This document shows positions 33,160 to 35,000 of a stretch of DNA of 35,000 nucleotides, in pieces. Position 1 is the stretch's first letter. Every line of letters starts with the position of its first letter. Made by a program: the position numbers and the translations under genes. The notes beneath the pieces are model-generated. The model saw only the letters and a program-made list of their open reading frames with translations. It did no database searches and was not told where the DNA came from. Source of the stretch: Clostridium omnivorum (GTDB lineage: Bacteria > Bacillota > Clostridia > Clostridiales > Clostridiaceae); NCBI RefSeq assembly GCF_026012015.1, contig NZ_BRXR01000001.1, positions 3,767,501 to 3,802,500 of the forward strand, read 5' to 3'.

Positions 33160-33633
33160 ATGAAGCTTCAAGTTAAAAAGGTTGGAATGAGAAATATAAA
33201 GACAGCAATAGCAGTACTTATTAGCATTATTCTCTCCAAGTTATTTAAAATGGAGTACCCGTTTTATGCAGCTATAGCAGCAATAATATCTATGCAGAGT
33301 TCAGTAGAAGAATCCTTTAGGGCTGGAAGAAATAGAATGATAGGAACACTCATAGGTGCAGTAGTTGGATTTATTTGTGCGCTAATAAATCCTGGCAATG
33401 CTTTTGTTTCCGCTATAGGAATAGTTATTGTGATATATCTATGCAATTTACTTAAGTGGAAGGAATCTTCGTCAATTGGTGGAGTAGTTTTCTTAGCTAT
33501 TATGCTGAATCTTAAGGGGAATAGTCCTTTATGGTATAGCATAAATAGATTATTCGATACTTTTTTAGGTATTATAGTAGCTATTGTAGTAAACTATTTT
33601 ATAATACCTCCTGAAAAGAAACAATTGGATTAG
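33160..33633 (+). CDS. FUSC/aromatic acid exporter-like membrane protein, short form
   Basis: A 157-residue protein with about four membrane helices. RNIKTAIAVLISIILSK, FYAAIAAIISMQSSVEESFR and GRNRMIGTLIGAVVGF are the signature of the DUF939/ArAE_1 (FUSC-like) exporter N-terminal membrane domain; NRLFDTFLGIIVAIVVNYFI is its last helix. The cytoplasmic C-terminal half found in longer relatives (total about 300-350 residues) is absent, and the protein ends cleanly with PPEKKQLD. This is a naturally short form in Firmicutes as far as I know, so I do not call it a pseudogene. AGGAGG precedes ATG 33160. Substrate unknown. Confidence 0.82.
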   Translation: MKLQVKKVGMRNIKTAIAVLISIILSKLFKMEYPFYAAIAAIISMQSSVEESFRAGRNRMIGTLIGAVVGFICALINPGNAFVSAIGIVIVIYLCNLLKWKESSSIGGVVFLAIMLNLKGNSPLWYSINRLFDTFLGIIVAIVVNYFIIPPEKKQLD

Positions 33634-33737
33634 TATATAAGTTAATAAAAAGTAAAGTTAATAAAATTTGTTGATTATGTTTTATAAACTAGTATAATGG
33701 TTATGTGTGAATTATTTCGGTGGGAGAGTGATAATGA

Positions 33738-34553
33738 ATGGTACTTATTTTAAAGGCAATTATTATTGGTATAGTAGAAGGTATAACAGAATTTCTTCCT
33801 ATATCCTCAACTGGGCATATGATAATTGTTGGTAATTTAATAAATTTTACTGGTGATTTTGCAAATCTTTTTGAAGTGGTAATTCAATTAGGAGCAATTC
33901 TTGCAGTGGTGTTCTTATTTTGGGATAAAATATGGAATTCCTTAAAAAATCTTATGCCTGGAAAATGGGGATTTAGATTATGGCTTAATATAATAGTAGC
34001 TTTTTTACCTTCAGCAGTAGTAGGACTTATAACAAAGAAATATATTGACAAGTATCTGTTTTCAACTATAACAGTAGTACTAGCTTTAATATTTGGCGGA
34101 TTTCTAATGATATTTATTGAAAATAAATATAGACGCAGAAAAGGAATAAATGATATAGATAATATTAACATAAGACAAGCCTTTTTTATAGGATGCTTTC
34201 AATGTTTAGCATTGTGGCCTGGAATGTCAAGATCTGCATCCACTATTATGGGTGCGTGGATTAGCGGGCTTTCCTCAGTAGCTGCTGCCGAGTTCTCGTT
34301 CTTTTTAGCAATTCCTACAATGGTAGCTGCTTCTGCACTCACATTAATAAAGGGTGGAATGGCAATTAAGACAACAACTGAAGTTATAGCACTAGGAGTT
34401 GGCTTTTTAGTTTCATTTATTGTAGCTTACTTTGTTGTTGAAAAGTTTATTGGATTCCTGAAGAAAAAACCAATGAGAGTCTTTGCAATTTATAGAATTT
34501 TTATAGGAATTATATTACTTGCACTTGTATTTTTTAATGTAATACATGCATAA
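33738..34553 (+). CDS. uppP: undecaprenyl-diphosphatase
   Basis: A 271-residue integral membrane protein (BacA family) that removes a phosphate from undecaprenyl diphosphate so that the lipid carrier can be reused for peptidoglycan and other wall polymers. The two signature blocks are present: GIVEGITEFLPISSTGHM near residue 10, with catalytic Glu residues and the Ser-Ser pair, and PGMSRSASTIMGAWISGL near residue 165, with the essential Arg. Raised levels give bacitracin resistance in other bacteria. GGGAGAGTG precedes ATG 33738; another ATG at 33734 is out of frame. Terminator directly after. Confidence 0.95.
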   Translation: MVLILKAIIIGIVEGITEFLPISSTGHMIIVGNLINFTGDFANLFEVVIQLGAILAVVFLFWDKIWNSLKNLMPGKWGFRLWLNIIVAFLPSAVVGLITKKYIDKYLFSTITVVLALIFGGFLMIFIENKYRRRKGINDIDNINIRQAFFIGCFQCLALWPGMSRSASTIMGAWISGLSSVAAAEFSFFLAIPTMVAASALTLIKGGMAIKTTTEVIALGVGFLVSFIVAYFVVEKFIGFLKKKPMRVFAIYRIFIGIILLALVFFNVIHA

Positions 34554-34556
34554 CAG

Positions 34557-34587
34557 AAAAAGCTTGAGCCTTTGCTCAAGCTTTTTT
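34557..34587 (+). terminator. intrinsic terminator after uppP
   Basis: A perfect 13-bp stem, AAAAAGCTTGAGC (34557-34569) with GCTCAAGCTTTTT (34574-34586), loop CTTT. Confidence 0.92.
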
Positions 34588-34775
34588 GTTTTGTAAGTAT
34601 TTTTTTATTAAAATGGTAATAATAAATTTGAAGGATTTCAGCTTGCTGTATTGCAATTATGCTATACTATTGTAAAAAAATATGTGAAAAATAAGACATA
34701 TTTATCTTATATTACACAAATTTAGAACAAATGAAAAATGTTTAGAAGGTTGTTCAATTTTACTAGTTGAGGGTG

Positions 34776-34781
34776 TATAAT
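34776..34781 (+). promoter_or_regulatory. -10 element upstream of phosphofructokinase gene
   Basis: A consensus TATAAT 34 bases before the start codon. TTGTTC (34750-34755) is the best -35 candidate, but the spacing of 20 bases is long. Confidence 0.45.
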
Positions 34782-34814
34782 AGACCTAAAAAGTAAATGT
34801 GGAGGGATATGTAG

Positions 34815-35000
34815 ATGGCAAAGAATACAAAAAAGATCGCATTACTAACAGGCGGCGGAGATTGCCCTGGATTAAACGCAGTAATAAGAGCAGTAACAAG
34901 AACAGCAATTTTACAATATGGATATGAAGTTATAGGTTATAAATTTGGATATAGAGGATTATACAATAATGAGTCTATTCCATTAACTCTAGATACTGTA
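34815..35000 (+). CDS. 6-phosphofructokinase family, 5' part (runs off window)
   Basis: The first 62 codons of a gene cut by the window end. The product begins [20 protein letters not shown] and continues [12 protein letters not shown], then [16 protein letters not shown]. This is the nucleotide/phosphate-binding first strand and loop of the phosphofructokinase family, which phosphorylates fructose 6-phosphate in glycolysis. The GGGDCPGLN form is more typical of pyrophosphate-dependent and mixed-substrate members than of classical ATP-type PfkA (SGGDAPGMN). The residues that decide ATP or PPi use lie beyond the window. GGAGGG sits eight to nine bases before ATG 34815. Confidence 0.9.
   Translation, partial: MAKNTKKIALLTGGGDCPGLNAVIRAVTRTAILQYGYEVIGYKFGYRGLYNNESIPLTLDTV

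Noticed and set aside
33160-33633. FUSC-like gene as a truncated pseudogene
   Set aside because: The frame is intact, with a good ribosome site, a complete set of four helices and a natural charged end; no remnant of a C-terminal domain follows.

Overview
The window comes from a low-GC, spore-forming Firmicute, most like Clostridium sensu stricto. The evidence is the AT-rich sequence, strong AGGAGG-type ribosome binding sites, hairpin-plus-T-run terminators after most transcription units, spore-surface and YheC/YheD-type genes, and the clostridial/bacillar MurT-GatD pair. It looks like ordinary chromosome. I see no transposase, phage block, CRISPR array or plasmid origin.

Layout. Positions 1-820 are the end of an rRNA operon: 3' part of 23S, tRNA-Asn(GTT), 5S and a terminator. 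It is followed at 861-1069 by a compact, highly structured RNA-like element. This element contains two pieces of the 5S gene and ends in its own 5S-operon-like terminator. Next come a YfcE-type phosphodiesterase (minus strand) and a small acidic protein. A two-gene unit follows: a DEDDh exonuclease with a zinc ribbon, and a UvrD-like ATPase half fused to a LexA-type self-cleaving domain. At 4.8-9.0 kb lie an orphan OppC-type permease and two tandem paralogous membrane proteins. A methyltransferase, an NlpC/P60-SH3 secreted hydrolase and a two-gene half-size EamA/DMT transporter fill 9.1-12.2 kb.

The stretch 12.3-18.1 kb holds a DUF3892 protein, a MurF-like ligase, a 965-residue protein joining an ATP-grasp-like region, a COOH-NH2 ligase-like domain and a YheC/D-type ATP-grasp, and a Cys-rich CsxC/SPOCS-like spore protein. 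I infer a sporulation-linked peptide-ligation system. From 18.3 to 24.7 kb come a MATE exporter, a purine permease (pbuG-like), mnmA, galE and a polysaccharide deacetylase. A minus-strand cell-wall group follows: capA-like, murT and gatD (lipid II amidation). The window ends with a TPR membrane protein, a YitT-family protein, pckA, a short FUSC-like protein, uppP and the start of a phosphofructokinase gene.

Themes: envelope and spore-surface chemistry (murT/gatD, uppP, galE, deacetylase, NlpC/P60, Mur-like ligase plus amidoligase) and central carbon metabolism (pckA, pfk). The best candidates for something undescribed are the 5S-derived structured RNA, the Mur ligase/tri-domain amidoligase pair and the helicase-LexA fusion. 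All assignments come from reading motifs; no database search was possible.
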